From: Hymenobacter setariae
Lineage (GTDB): Bacteria > Bacteroidota > Bacteroidia > Cytophagales > Hymenobacteraceae
Assembly: GCF_007713685.1 (NCBI RefSeq)
Contig: NZ_VMRJ01000002.1
Coordinates: 434,001-498,000 of the forward strand
Direction: 5' to 3'
DNA length: 64,000 bases
Shown: one piece after another, positions 51,650 to 60,796 of the stretch
How the letters are laid out: each line of letters opens with the position of its first letter
Position numbering within the stretch: the first letter of the stretch is position 1
Notes under the pieces: model-generated
Database searches by the model: none
The model's input: the letters and a program-made list of their open reading frames with translations, nothing else
Told to the model about the DNA's origin: nothing
Position numbers and translations under genes: made by a program

Positions 51650-52129
51650 CTAGGCCTTTGTAACTAGCACGGTAGCATAGGCAGCTACGCCCTCCTGCCG
51701 GCCCACAAAACCGAGTTTCTCAGTAGTGGTAGCCTTGATGGAAATGTCATCCTCATCTACGCCCATCACCTGGGCCAGCACTGTGCGCATGGCTGGGATG
51801 TGCGGATTCACCTTGGGCCGCTCGAGGCAGATGGTTGAGTCAATGTTGCCAACTTCGTAGCCCTTCTCGCGCAAGATGCGCATGACCTCGGCCAGCAGCT
51901 TCTTACTGTCGATGCCCTTGTATTGTGGGTCAGTGTCAGGGAAGTGAAAGCCGATATCGCGCAGGTTAGCAGCGCCCAGCAGCGCATCGCAAATGACGTG
52001 GATGAGTACGTCGGCGTCGGAGTGACCTAGGGCGCCGTGGGTGTGCGGCACCTCGATGCCGCCGAGCCAGAAAGGCAGACCTTCCTTGAGTTGGTGAACG
52101 TCATAGCCGAAGCCAACGCGGATTTTCAT
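51650..52129 (-). CDS. ispF: 2-C-methyl-D-erythritol 2,4-cyclodiphosphate synthase
   Basis: Fifth step of the MEP isoprenoid route: closes the cyclic diphosphate. ATG at 52129 (MKIRVGFGYDVHQLKEGLPF) gives a 159-residue protein of normal length. Metal ligands Asp8 and His10 (GYDVH) and the His in GALGHSDADVLIHVICDALL are present, as are FHFPDTDPQYKG, NIDSTICLERPKVNPHI and SIKATTTEKLGFVGRQEG. No other isp gene is adjacent. Confidence 0.96.
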   Translation of the reverse strand: MKIRVGFGYDVHQLKEGLPFWLGGIEVPHTHGALGHSDADVLIHVICDALLGAANLRDIGFHFPDTDPQYKGIDSKKLLAEVMRILREKGYEVGNIDSTICLERPKVNPHIPAMRTVLAQVMGVDEDDISIKATTTEKLGFVGRQEGVAAYATVLVTKA

Positions 52130-52398
52130 GGGAGCTGAAGCAGAGTAGCGAAACCGCAAAGGTATTGGCTTGCGCCCCGGCAGCTAGCAGCCAAGCTGTA
52201 TGTAAAAAAATTAGTAGAAGAATACTAAAATAATAAGCTAATTATATTAGCTTTGCACGACTAATGAAGATAGCCAGTGCTCGCCGGCTAGCAGTCTAGT
52301 TGAAAAAATAATGAAGAAGGTTAAAGTAATCGGCGGGCAAGGGCGTCAGGTGTGCAAGTGAGCTAAAAAGGGAGGCTCGAAAAGAAACTTTGGAAACT

Positions 52399-52432
52399 TT
52401 GAACTCACCAATAGTTTCCGATGTATCTTTGC
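52399..52432 (+). promoter_or_regulatory. Promoter of the RND-efflux regulator gene
   Basis: TTTG (52399-52402) and TATCTTTG (52425-52432) lie 22 bases apart, near the Bacteroidota layout. A transcript starting about 52438 would begin beyond the ATG at 52434 and just before ATG 52443, implying an almost leaderless message. Confidence 0.6.
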
Positions 52433-52433
52433 G

Positions 52434-53057
52434 ATGCCAACCATGGAAACCAAGGACCGAATTCTGACCCGCGCTGCCGCCCTGTTTTTGCGCAACGGCA
52501 TCAAGAGTGTGAGTATGGACGACATTGCCGCCGACCTGGGCATGTCGAAAAAGACATTGTACAAAACCTTCGCCAGCAAGGATGAAATAGTGCTCGCCGT
52601 GATGACGGACCACCTCTGCAAAGCTCAGGGCGAGTGCGCTCATTTTGCCGAGGTTTCGGCCGATGCCGTGCGCGAGATGCTAGATATTTCGGCCTGGGCC
52701 GATAAGGAATTCAGCAACGTGCACCCCAGCATTTTCTATGACCTGCGCAAGTATCATCCCGACGCTTGGGCGCTGTTTTCGACCCACAAAAGCACGTTTA
52801 TCCTCGACCAGATAACTCGCAACCTGCGCCGTGGCATTGCAGAGGGCTTGTTTCGGAGTGACCTCGATGTCGAGGTGTTGGCCCGCCTCAACCTGGCTCA
52901 GATAGAATTGACGTTCAACCCCGACCTCTACCCACCCACCCAGTTTAGCCCCGTGCGGGTCAACAAAGTATTCGACGAACACTTTTTGCTAGGTGTGGCT
53001 ACGCTGAAAGGCCACCGGTTATTTAATAAATACCAACACATTACGGAAGAGGAATAG
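52434..53057 (+). CDS. TetR-family regulator of the RND efflux operon
   Basis: A 207-residue TetR protein: helix-turn-helix at ~5-55 (ILTRAAALFLRNGIKSVSMD, DIAADLGMSKKTLYKTFASK), then a helical ligand domain. It is the first gene of the operon with tolC-like, adaptor and RND genes (45-base gap to the next), the usual arrangement of a locally acting efflux repressor. The promoter box at 52425-52432 suggests the true start may be the second Met, ATG at 52443 (METKDRILTRAAALF). Confidence 0.9.
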   Translation: MPTMETKDRILTRAAALFLRNGIKSVSMDDIAADLGMSKKTLYKTFASKDEIVLAVMTDHLCKAQGECAHFAEVSADAVREMLDISAWADKEFSNVHPSIFYDLRKYHPDAWALFSTHKSTFILDQITRNLRRGIAEGLFRSDLDVEVLARLNLAQIELTFNPDLYPPTQFSPVRVNKVFDEHFLLGVATLKGHRLFNKYQHITEEE

Positions 53058-53102
53058 CCACCTGGCTACCTAGTACACCCTTCTTCGGCCCTCACAATTT
53101 TC

Positions 53103-54764
53103 ATGAAGAACGCATTAACCAAGGCGCTGCTGGCGGCCCTGGCCCTGGGCGCCTGGGCCCCAGCCACCGCCCAAAACTCGGCAACCTTGCCTACGCAGCC
53201 CGCCGCCGGCCCTATGGCCATGAGCCTAAGCCAGGCCGTGCGCTACGCCGTGGCCAACAAGCCCAGCCTGCTGGCCACTCGCCTGGCCGAGCAAACCGCC
53301 AAGGCCAAAGTAGGCGAAGTGAAGAGCCAGGGTTTGCCGCAGGTAAACGTGGCAGCCAACCTAGCCGACAATTTCAAGCTGCAAAAGTCTTTGCTGGATG
53401 CGGGCGCCTTTGCGGGCCCCACGCTGAGTGGTACTACCCTCACGCAGCGCGACATAGCGGCCGCGTCGGCTGGCCAGAGCGTGACACTATCGCCAGCTTA
53501 TGGGGCAGCTGTGGCGGCGCCGCCACAGGCTATTGCCTTCGGCTTGCAGTATGCAGGCAATACCTCGGCTTCGTTTTCTCAAATGCTGTTTGATGGCTCG
53601 TATCTAGTAGGCCTACGGGCAGCGAAGGTGTACGAGGAGCTGGCTAAAAAGCAGACCCAACAGGCCGAAATTGACGTAGTTGAGCAAGTAAGCAAGGCCT
53701 ACTACAGCACGCTGGTAGCCCGCGCCCGCCTGGCCCTACTGGCCCGCAACGTGCAGCGCCTCGATACGCTGCTCTACCAAACCGACAAGACATTTAAGGC
53801 CGGTTTTGCCGAAAAACTTGATGTAGACCGTCTGCGCGTGCAGCGCAATAACTTAGTAGTAGAGCAGCAAAAGGCCCAGCGCCTCACCGAAGTAAGCGTG
53901 GCACTGCTCAAGTTCCAGATGGGCTTGCCGCAGGCACAAAACGTGCAGCTTACCGACTCGCTCGGTGCGGCGGTGGTTGATGCTGGCGCACTGCGTCAGC
54001 GCCTAGGCGTAGCCAATTTTAACACTGGCGGCGGCGACCAAAGCCTCGGCCAGGTGCCCACCGTGGCTCCGCCTACTACTGGCCAGGCGCCCACTACGGC
54101 CCCCGTAGCCTATAATACCGGCCAGCCCACGCAGGCCAATGCAGCCTTCAACTACAACAACCGCATCGAGTTTTCGACCCTCGAAACCCAACAGGCACTG
54201 GCTGGCCTCGACCTGGCCAACCGCCAGCGTGGCGCCTATCCGCGCCTGAGCCTCACTGCTGCCTACGGCTTCACGGGCTCGGCTAAGTCGGCGAAGGATT
54301 TATTCGCCTTCCGTGGCCCTGAGTCGGTCAACGGGCTGGGCCAACTCAATCAAAACTGGTTTGGTTTCGGCAACGTGGGCCTGGCCTTGAATGTGCCGGT
54401 GTTCGACGGCTTCCGCCGCAAGTACCAAGTGCAGCAGGCGCGCTTGCAGCAAAAAACCATTGAGCACGGCTTCGAAACCCTGCGCCAAAGCATTGACCTG
54501 CAAGATGCCCAAAGCCGCGCTACGCTCGTGAACGCCCTCGACGTACTCGACAACCAAAAAGCCAACCTCACCCTGGCTGCCGATGTGGCTCGGGTATCGA
54601 AAATCAAATTTCAAGCTGGCGTAGGCTCCAACGTGGAGCTGATAACAGCCGAAACCGACCTGCGCCAAGCCCAAACCAACTACTACGGCGCTATCTACGA
54701 TGTGCTGGTAGCTAAAGTAGACCGCGACAAAGCCACCGGCGAGCTGTACCAGCAGGCCAAGTAA
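53103..54764 (+). CDS. TolC-family outer membrane efflux protein
   Basis: A 553-residue outer-membrane channel. A signal peptide (MKNALTKALLAALALGAWAP to TAQ) is followed by two OEP repeats of alternating helices and strands: MSLSQAVRYAVANKPSLLAT, VVEQVSKAYYSTLVARARLA and, in the second half, RIEFSTLETQQALAGLDLAN, LRQSIDLQDAQSRATLVNAL and GVGSNVELITAETDLRQAQT. Between the halves lies a Gly/Pro/Thr/Gln-rich linker (~305-350), longer than usual. It completes a tripartite pump with the adaptor and RND genes that follow. Confidence 0.93.
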   Translation: MKNALTKALLAALALGAWAPATAQNSATLPTQPAAGPMAMSLSQAVRYAVANKPSLLATRLAEQTAKAKVGEVKSQGLPQVNVAANLADNFKLQKSLLDAGAFAGPTLSGTTLTQRDIAAASAGQSVTLSPAYGAAVAAPPQAIAFGLQYAGNTSASFSQMLFDGSYLVGLRAAKVYEELAKKQTQQAEIDVVEQVSKAYYSTLVARARLALLARNVQRLDTLLYQTDKTFKAGFAEKLDVDRLRVQRNNLVVEQQKAQRLTEVSVALLKFQMGLPQAQNVQLTDSLGAAVVDAGALRQRLGVANFNTGGGDQSLGQVPTVAPPTTGQAPTTAPVAYNTGQPTQANAAFNYNNRIEFSTLETQQALAGLDLANRQRGAYPRLSLTAAYGFTGSAKSAKDLFAFRGPESVNGLGQLNQNWFGFGNVGLALNVPVFDGFRRKYQVQQARLQQKTIEHGFETLRQSIDLQDAQSRATLVNALDVLDNQKANLTLAADVARVSKIKFQAGVGSNVELITAETDLRQAQTNYYGAIYDVLVAKVDRDKATGELYQQAK

Positions 54765-54788
54765 TTCTCTTTGAAAGCTAGTAACCTC

Positions 54789-55922
54789 ATGAACCTGAAT
54801 ACCGCCCGTTACTCCCTGCTCGCCGCCACGCTTTTCCTCGCTTCGTGCGGCGGGGGCGACAAAGACCCCAACGCCGAACTGGCCAAGCTCAAGGCCGAGC
54901 AGGCCGCAACCCAGGCCAAAATAGCCGACCTAGAGGCTAAGACTGGCTCGGCTAAGAAGGCCGATGCCAACAGCGCCGTGCCCGTGTCGGTGATTAAAGT
55001 GGCTCCCCAAAACTTTGCGGGCTACCTCGAAGTGCAGGGCCGCGTTGACTTTGACCAGAATGCCACCGTGGGGGCCCGGGCAGCCGGCACGCTCACCAGC
55101 GTGCGCGTGCAGCGCGGCGACCAAGTGCGCAAAGGCCAAATACTAGCCACCGTAGATGCTAGCGTGCTCGACGCCAACATTGCGGAGCTGCGCACGCGCC
55201 TAGATCTGGCTAAAACGGTTTACGAAAAGCAAGCCGGCCTCTGGAAGCAACAGATTGGCACCGAGGTGCAGTATCTGCAAGCCAAGAACAACTACGAAGC
55301 CTTGCAGCGCAACCTAGGTAGCCTCAACCAGCAGAAATCGCTCTACAACGTGGTGGCGCCCTACGCCGGCGTGGTCGACAACGTGCTGCCCAAGCTGGGC
55401 GAAACGGTAGCGCCCGGCGCGCCCGTGGTGCAGCTGAACAGCGGCCAGGGCGGCAAAGTCCTCGCCGATGTGTCGGAAGCCTACGCTGGCAGCATCAAGG
55501 CTGGCGACAAGGCCTTGGTAACGCTGCCTGACATGGGTGCCGAAGAAGTACCGAGCACCGTGCGCACCGTGAGCCGCACCATCTCGGCTACCAGCCGCAC
55601 GTTCACCGTCGAGCTGCGTCTGCCTAGCAACGTAGCTAGCAAGCTGCGCCCCAACATGGTAGCTAGCGTGCGCATCAAAAACTACGGCAACGCCAGCGCT
55701 ACTGTGCTACCAGTTGACCTGATTCAGCACGACGAAGAAAACGCCTACGTGCTGGTAGTAAACAACGACGGCGGCAAAGCCGTGGCTGCCAAGCGCGTGA
55801 TTAAAACCGGCCAGACTTACAACGGCAAGCAAGAAGTGCTGAGCGGTTTGAAGTCGGGCGATGAAGTGATTTCGGCGGGCTACCAGAACCTCAACGAGGG
55901 GCAGACGGTGAAAGTCGGCTAA
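54789..55922 (+). CDS. RND efflux periplasmic adaptor (MFP) lipoprotein
   Basis: A 377-residue adaptor linking the RND pump to the outer-membrane channel. ATG at 54789 ([20 protein letters not shown]) gives a lipoprotein with lipobox FLASC; the TTG frame start at 54771 is rejected. A short coiled-coil-like stretch [20 protein letters not shown] (~30-50) follows the lipid anchor, then the lipoyl half ([20 protein letters not shown]), the alpha-hairpin ([20 protein letters not shown]) and the beta-barrel part. Coding continues to the RND gene after 30 bases. Confidence 0.93.
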   Translation: MNLNTARYSLLAATLFLASCGGGDKDPNAELAKLKAEQAATQAKIADLEAKTGSAKKADANSAVPVSVIKVAPQNFAGYLEVQGRVDFDQNATVGARAAGTLTSVRVQRGDQVRKGQILATVDASVLDANIAELRTRLDLAKTVYEKQAGLWKQQIGTEVQYLQAKNNYEALQRNLGSLNQQKSLYNVVAPYAGVVDNVLPKLGETVAPGAPVVQLNSGQGGKVLADVSEAYAGSIKAGDKALVTLPDMGAEEVPSTVRTVSRTISATSRTFTVELRLPSNVASKLRPNMVASVRIKNYGNASATVLPVDLIQHDEENAYVLVVNNDGGKAVAAKRVIKTGQTYNGKQEVLSGLKSGDEVISAGYQNLNEGQTVKVG

Positions 55923-55952
55923 GTATACTCCTCAACCAGCAAACTACCTGTT

Positions 55953-58900
55953 ATGCAAGATATTGAAAAGGAGTTTGGGCCTACCAGTTGGTCCATCAAT
56001 AATAAAACAAGTATTTACATCATCACCTTGCTGCTGACGGTGATGGGCATTTTTGCCTACATCAAGCTCGGCAAGGAGAAGTTTCCCGACATCGTGATTC
56101 CGCGCATTATCGTGGCCACGGTGTACCCCGGCACGTCGCCTACTGACATCGAAAACCTAGTGACGCGCCAGATTGAGAAAGAAATCAAGGGCGTGAACGG
56201 GGTTAAGAAAATCAACTCGACCTCGAACCAGGACTACTGTATTGTAGACGTGGAGTTTAAGTCGGGCATCGACGTGCAGGTGGCCAAGCAGCTTATTAAG
56301 GATGCTGTGGACAAAGCCCGCACCGAGCTGCCTAACGACCTGCCCACCGAACCCACGGTGCAGGAAGTAAACATTTCGGAGCAGCCGATTATGTACGTCA
56401 ACCTGAGCGGCAACCTGCCCGCCTCGCAGCTCAAAAAGCTGGCCGACGACTTCCAGGACAAGATTGAGGCGCTGCCCGAAATCACCCGCGTTGATATTGT
56501 GGGTGCCCTAGAGCAGCAGGTAAACGTGGACGTGGACTTGCAAAAATTGCAAGCTTCGCAGCTGAGCTTCACCGACATTGAGAACGCCATTGCCCGCGAG
56601 AACATCACGGTGTCGGGTGGCTCTATCGACGTGGGCGACCAGAAGCGCGCTGTGCGCGTGGCTGGCCAGTACGCCAACGCCGCTGACATTGCCGACATTC
56701 AGATTAAGAACCTGCGCGGCGCACCGGTGCGCCTAGGTGACATTGCCACCGTGCAAGACGCCTTTAAGGACCGCGAAAGCTATGCCCGCCTCGACGGCCA
56801 GCCCACCGTGACCCTGAACGTGGTGAAGCGTCAGGGCGAAAACCTACTCGACGCTTCGGACAAGATTCACAGCCTAGTAAAAGAAGCGGAAGCCAGCCTG
56901 CCCAAAGGCACCAAAATCACGATTACGGGCGATTCGTCGAACGAGACCCGTAATACGCTGAACGACCTGATTAACACCATCATCATCGGCTTCCTACTGG
57001 TAACCCTGATTCTGATGTTCTTTATGGGTACCACTAACGCCTTGTTCGTGGGCTTGTCGGTGCCGTTGTCGATGTTCTTGGCCTTCGTGATGCTACCCAT
57101 GTTTGGCTTCTCACTGAACATGATTGTGCTCTTCGCCTTCTTGCTGGCCCTAGGTATTGTGGTAGACGACGCCATTGTGGTTATCGAAAACACGCACCGC
57201 CTGCTGCACGAGCACCCCAACCTGAGCACCGCCAAAGCCGCCAAGTTTGCGGCGGGCGAGGTATTCGTCCCTGTATTGGCTGGTACGCTCACCACAGTAG
57301 CGCCGTTCGTGCCGCTCATGTTCTGGCCCGGCATTGTGGGCTCGTTCATGTTCTTCCTGCCGGTGACCCTGATTCTGACCCTAGGTGCCTCACTGGTGGT
57401 GGCCTTTATCATGAACCCGGTGTTTGCCGTGAGCTTTATGGAGCGTGAAGAGCACCTCGACCGCGTCGAGACCCCCAAGCTGACCCGCAACTTCCTGCTC
57501 GGCATGGGCGGGCTGGCGCTGGTAGCGCTGGCGGGCTACGCAGCCGGCTCCAAGTTCCTGGGCAACCTGATGGTAACCATCATCGTGCTCTGTTTCCTCG
57601 ACAAGTATGTGTTTGTGTACATGATAGCGGGCTTCCAGCGCAGCATCCTGCCGCGCTTGCAAAACGGCTACGCCCGCCTGGTAGAGATAGTAGTAGGTGG
57701 CTCGGTATGGCGCCAAGTAGGCATTATGGCCAGCCTAGTGCTGCTATTCGTGGGTAGCATCATGGCCGTAGGCGCTCGCAAGCCCAAGGTGGACTTCTTC
57801 CCCAAAGGCGACCCTAAATTCATCTACACCTACCTGCGCATGCCGGTGGGCACCAAGGTGGAAGTAACCGACTCGGTTACTAAAATCCTCGAACGGCGCG
57901 TGTACGGCGTGATTGGCCGCAACAACCCCGACGTAGAATCGGTGATTACCAACGTGGCCATCGGCGCCGGCGACCCCACTGAGGCTACTGCTTCGGGCGT
58001 GTCGCAGTCGCACCTAGGCAAGGTCGGCGTGGCCTTCAAGGAACTCGCCGAGCAAACCGGGCCGGCTACCCACACCTACATGGATAAAATTCGGGAGGTA
58101 GTGAAAGGCATTCCCGGCGCCGAGGTATCGGTAGACCAAGAAGCCAGCGGCCCGCCCCAGGGCAAGGAAGTGGCCATCGAAGTATCAGGCGACGACTACC
58201 CTAAGCTAGCCGCGCTGTCGAAGAAAGTAGAGCGCTACGTGGACTCGCTGAAAATTGGCGGTATCGAAGACCTGCGCTCCGACTTGCAGGACCGTAACCC
58301 CGAAATCGGCGTGCGCATCAACCGCGTGCGAGCCAACCGCGAAGGCATCTCAACCGCCCAAATCGGCTCAGAAGTCCGCACCGCCATCTACGGTTTCGAG
58401 GCCAGCAAATTCAAGACCCCCGACGATGAGTACCCCATCCAGGTGCGCTACGCCAAGCCTTACCGCGACAACGTAGATGCCATCGTGAACTCGCCGCTTA
58501 CCTTCCGCGACGCCACGGGCGCCGTGCGCCAAGTGCCCATTTCGGCCGTGGCCGATGTCAACTACGGCACCACTTACGGCGGCATCAAGCGCAAAGACAC
58601 GCACCGCCTCATCACGATTTCGTCGAACGTGCTCAACGGTTTCACCGGTCCCGACGTGGTGGCCAACGTGCAGCGGGCCCTCAAGAGCTTCCCCACGCCG
58701 CCCGGCTACACCGTGCGCATGGGCGGTGCTCAAGAAGACCAGAAGGAAACCAGCGACTTCCTCGGCGTAGCCGCCGTAGGCGCCATCGCCCTCATCTTCT
58801 TAGTGCTCGTAACGCAGTTCAACTCGGTAGCCAAGCCGCTCATCATCCTCACCGAGGTTATTTTCTCTGTCATTGGTGTAATGCTCGGCCTGGCTATCAC

Positions 58901-59393
58901 GGGCATGAACATCTCCATCGTAATGACCGGGGTAGGTATCATCGCCCTAGCCGGTATCGTGGTGAAAAACGGTATTCTACTCGTAGAATTTACCGACATG
59001 CTCCGGGCCCAGGGTATGGGCTTGCACGATGCTCTAGTGCTAGCCGGCCGCACCCGTCTCAATCCGGTTATCCTCACGGCTACAGCGGCCATCCTAGGTC
59101 TAATTCCGCTGGCCATCGGCCTGAACATCGACTTCTATGAGCTCTTCAACTCGGGCCACCCGCACTTCTTCCTAGGTGGTGAATCGGTGGTGTTCTGGGG
59201 CCCGCTGGCTTGGACTATCATTTTCGGGTTGTCGTTTGCAACCCTCGTGACCCTACTGGTAGTCCCGGTGATGTATCTGCTCAATGAGAAGATACAAGCG
59301 GCCTTCACCGGGCGCGATGTAAACAGCCCACCGCCTTCGGTTCCAGCCGACCGCGAGGAGGTAGAAGCTGCTACGCCGCCCGTGCTGGCCTAG
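55953..59393 (+). CDS. RND-family multidrug efflux permease (AcrB/HAE1 type)
   Basis: A 1146-residue inner-membrane pump driven by the proton gradient. Twelve hydrophobic helices with two large periplasmic loops are visible. TM1 starts at TSIYIITLLLTVMGIFAYIK; the loop pattern PGTSPTDIENLVTRQIEKEI is standard. TM4 has the proton-relay Asp pair in LGIVVDDAIVVIENTHRLL, and the second half has GIIALAGIVVKNGILLVEFT. A longer C-terminal tail (~30 residues, Pro/Glu-rich) ends the protein. It closes the four-gene efflux operon begun by the TetR gene at 52434. Substrates cannot be read from sequence. Confidence 0.95.
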   Translation: MQDIEKEFGPTSWSINNKTSIYIITLLLTVMGIFAYIKLGKEKFPDIVIPRIIVATVYPGTSPTDIENLVTRQIEKEIKGVNGVKKINSTSNQDYCIVDVEFKSGIDVQVAKQLIKDAVDKARTELPNDLPTEPTVQEVNISEQPIMYVNLSGNLPASQLKKLADDFQDKIEALPEITRVDIVGALEQQVNVDVDLQKLQASQLSFTDIENAIARENITVSGGSIDVGDQKRAVRVAGQYANAADIADIQIKNLRGAPVRLGDIATVQDAFKDRESYARLDGQPTVTLNVVKRQGENLLDASDKIHSLVKEAEASLPKGTKITITGDSSNETRNTLNDLINTIIIGFLLVTLILMFFMGTTNALFVGLSVPLSMFLAFVMLPMFGFSLNMIVLFAFLLALGIVVDDAIVVIENTHRLLHEHPNLSTAKAAKFAAGEVFVPVLAGTLTTVAPFVPLMFWPGIVGSFMFFLPVTLILTLGASLVVAFIMNPVFAVSFMEREEHLDRVETPKLTRNFLLGMGGLALVALAGYAAGSKFLGNLMVTIIVLCFLDKYVFVYMIAGFQRSILPRLQNGYARLVEIVVGGSVWRQVGIMASLVLLFVGSIMAVGARKPKVDFFPKGDPKFIYTYLRMPVGTKVEVTDSVTKILERRVYGVIGRNNPDVESVITNVAIGAGDPTEATASGVSQSHLGKVGVAFKELAEQTGPATHTYMDKIREVVKGIPGAEVSVDQEASGPPQGKEVAIEVSGDDYPKLAALSKKVERYVDSLKIGGIEDLRSDLQDRNPEIGVRINRVRANREGISTAQIGSEVRTAIYGFEASKFKTPDDEYPIQVRYAKPYRDNVDAIVNSPLTFRDATGAVRQVPISAVADVNYGTTYGGIKRKDTHRLITISSNVLNGFTGPDVVANVQRALKSFPTPPGYTVRMGGAQEDQKETSDFLGVAAVGAIALIFLVLVTQFNSVAKPLIILTEVIFSVIGVMLGLAITGMNISIVMTGVGIIALAGIVVKNGILLVEFTDMLRAQGMGLHDALVLAGRTRLNPVILTATAAILGLIPLAIGLNIDFYELFNSGHPHFFLGGESVVFWGPLAWTIIFGLSFATLVTLLVVPVMYLLNEKIQAAFTGRDVNSPPPSVPADREEVEAATPPVLA

Positions 59394-59456
59394 TTCTTGT
59401 GGTAGGTTGATTGTCGAGTATCGAGCAGCGTTTACCCCAGCGGTAAGCCCCGCCCG

Positions 59457-59792
59457 ATGCTCGGCAATCAACTCCGCAAAAAGGACTTTCTCACCCTGCT
59501 TTTCTGCAATATCACCCTCTTATTTATGTTCGTTGCTACTACTTCTACCGCCCAGGCTGCCTCTAAGACTATTGAGCAGCAAGTACTTCGTATTATTAGC
59601 AAGCGCAAAGCCATTAAGACGGTGCGCCTGCGCCGCACGGCCAACCTAAGCCGTGATTTACGCTTCGATACAGTTGACCTAGTCGACATCATTTTGGAGC
59701 TCGAGCGTAACTTTCACATCACCGTGCCCGACGAAGTACCGTTCTACACAGTTGGCGACTTTGTACGCTACGTAACGGCGCACGCTGCCTAG
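59457..59792 (+). CDS. Exported acyl-carrier-protein-like domain lacking the phosphopantetheine Ser
   Basis: A 111-residue protein. A hydrophobic N-terminus (LTLLFCNITLLFMFVATTST to AQA) looks like a signal peptide; ATG at 59526 is a shorter alternative. Residues ~38-110 resemble an acyl carrier protein: IEQQVLRIISKRK, then LSRDLRFDTVDLVDIILELE and HITVPDEVPFYTVGDFVRYV. In a carrier protein the motif is DSLDxVE with Ser modified by 4'-phosphopantetheine; here it is DTVDLVD, so Thr is at that place. It therefore cannot be a normal carrier, unless Thr is modified. It follows the RND gene after 63 bases and has its own strong terminator. Confidence 0.65.
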   Translation: MLGNQLRKKDFLTLLFCNITLLFMFVATTSTAQAASKTIEQQVLRIISKRKAIKTVRLRRTANLSRDLRFDTVDLVDIILELERNFHITVPDEVPFYTVGDFVRYVTAHAA

Positions 59793-59815
59793 GTAGCTGC
59801 ACAACTGATAGACAC

Positions 59816-59860
59816 AAAAAAAGGGAGCGCGAGTTAGCATAACTCGCGCTCCCTTTTTTT
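59816..59860. terminator. Strong bidirectional terminator
   Basis: AAAAAAAGGGAGCGCGAGTT (59816-59835) pairs perfectly with AACTCGCGCTCCCTTTTTTT (59841-59860), with A- and T-runs. It serves the plus-strand ACP-like gene and the minus-strand DUF1232 gene. Confidence 0.92.
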
Positions 59861-59884
59861 ATTTAGCCGTCGGTGGCGGCTGGC

Positions 59885-60649
59885 TTAGCGGTCGTTGCCG
59901 CCAGTATCGTTGCGCTGGCCGGCGTTGCCATCGCGCGAGCCATCGCTCACGTTGGCGATATCATCGACCCCAGCTGATTTAGCCGACTCATTGGTGGGCT
60001 CGGGCAGTGGGCCATCGGGGCCCACGTCGCTGATGGGCTTGGTGGTAGAAGACGTAGGCGAGCCTAGGCCGGCATCGGTAGCCGACTGACCAGTGCCAGC
60101 AGGGGCAGTGGGATAGTCGGAAGTGCCGGCGTTTTTAGCCGAGTGGTTGGTGGTAGTTGACATAGCGAGGGCAGGGGTAGTAGAGCGGTTTTTCCGAAGT
60201 TCTTCGTCTGACACCACAGTGGCAGCTTTGGCGGCCTCCCAAGTGTGAAACTTGTCAAGCTCGTGCTTGATGGAAGTGGAAAACCACGCCACCAGTGCCA
60301 TATCATCGAGCAAGCCCACTACCGGAATAAAATCCGGAATCAGGTCAATCGGTGATAAAAAGTAAATGAGTACTGCCACGGCAGCCACCACTGTCGAGGT
60401 CGGTAGCTCGGTGTACTCGCCCGAAATGCTGAGTTTGATGAGCCGGAACAGGCTTTGCAGCGTGTCCCAGGCCTCGTGGGCTAGGGTACCTAGCTCTTTC
60501 TTCTCGCTGGCCTTTTGGTAAGCATCGGTCAGGAGCTTTTTGAGGCGGGTGGGCTGCTGAATGTAGCTCTCGGCCGAAGCCAGAAACTTCTTAAAGAACT
60601 TGGAGCCGGCCACATCATTGCCGGAAGGAGGGGAGTTGTAAGTAGCCAT
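59885..60649 (-). CDS. DUF1232 (YkvA-type) membrane protein with low-complexity tail
   Basis: A 254-residue protein from ATG at 60649 (MATYNSPPSGNDVAGSKFFK); the frame opens at 60691. The DUF1232 core with the hallmark IYFLSPIDLIPDFIPVVGLL lies at ~95-135 and includes the only membrane-like helix. The last ~90 residues are Ser/Thr/Gly/Asp-rich with little order (TSDYPTAPAGTGQSATDAGL, NDTGGNDR). The function of the family is not established; it is often suggested to be small membrane-associated protein. It ends at a bidirectional terminator. Confidence 0.85.
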   Translation of the reverse strand: MATYNSPPSGNDVAGSKFFKKFLASAESYIQQPTRLKKLLTDAYQKASEKKELGTLAHEAWDTLQSLFRLIKLSISGEYTELPTSTVVAAVAVLIYFLSPIDLIPDFIPVVGLLDDMALVAWFSTSIKHELDKFHTWEAAKAATVVSDEELRKNRSTTPALAMSTTTNHSAKNAGTSDYPTAPAGTGQSATDAGLGSPTSSTTKPISDVGPDGPLPEPTNESAKSAGVDDIANVSDGSRDGNAGQRNDTGGNDR

Positions 60650-60738
60650 GCGGAAAAAAGGGCGTAAAGTGGCATGCGGCGCTGCCGCCACCAGGGCTTA
60701 GTACTGCATTTGGGCCGGCAATGTTTTAAGCTACCAAA

Positions 60739-60771
60739 AACGGCCCTTCGCTAGGGTAGCGAAGGGCCGTT
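60739..60771. terminator. Hairpin downstream of the NlpC/P60 gene
   Basis: AACGGCCCTTCGCT (60739-60752) pairs with AGCGAAGGGCCGTT (60758-60771). It lies between two minus-strand genes, after the NlpC/P60 stop at 60797, and is preceded by A bases, giving a T-rich end on the minus strand. Confidence 0.8.
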
Positions 60772-60796
60772 GAATAGATAAGCGCGACAGGTAACG

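Noticed and set aside
56867..57505. 212-codon minus-strand frame
   Set aside because: Antisense to the RND permease transmembrane region; no independent support.
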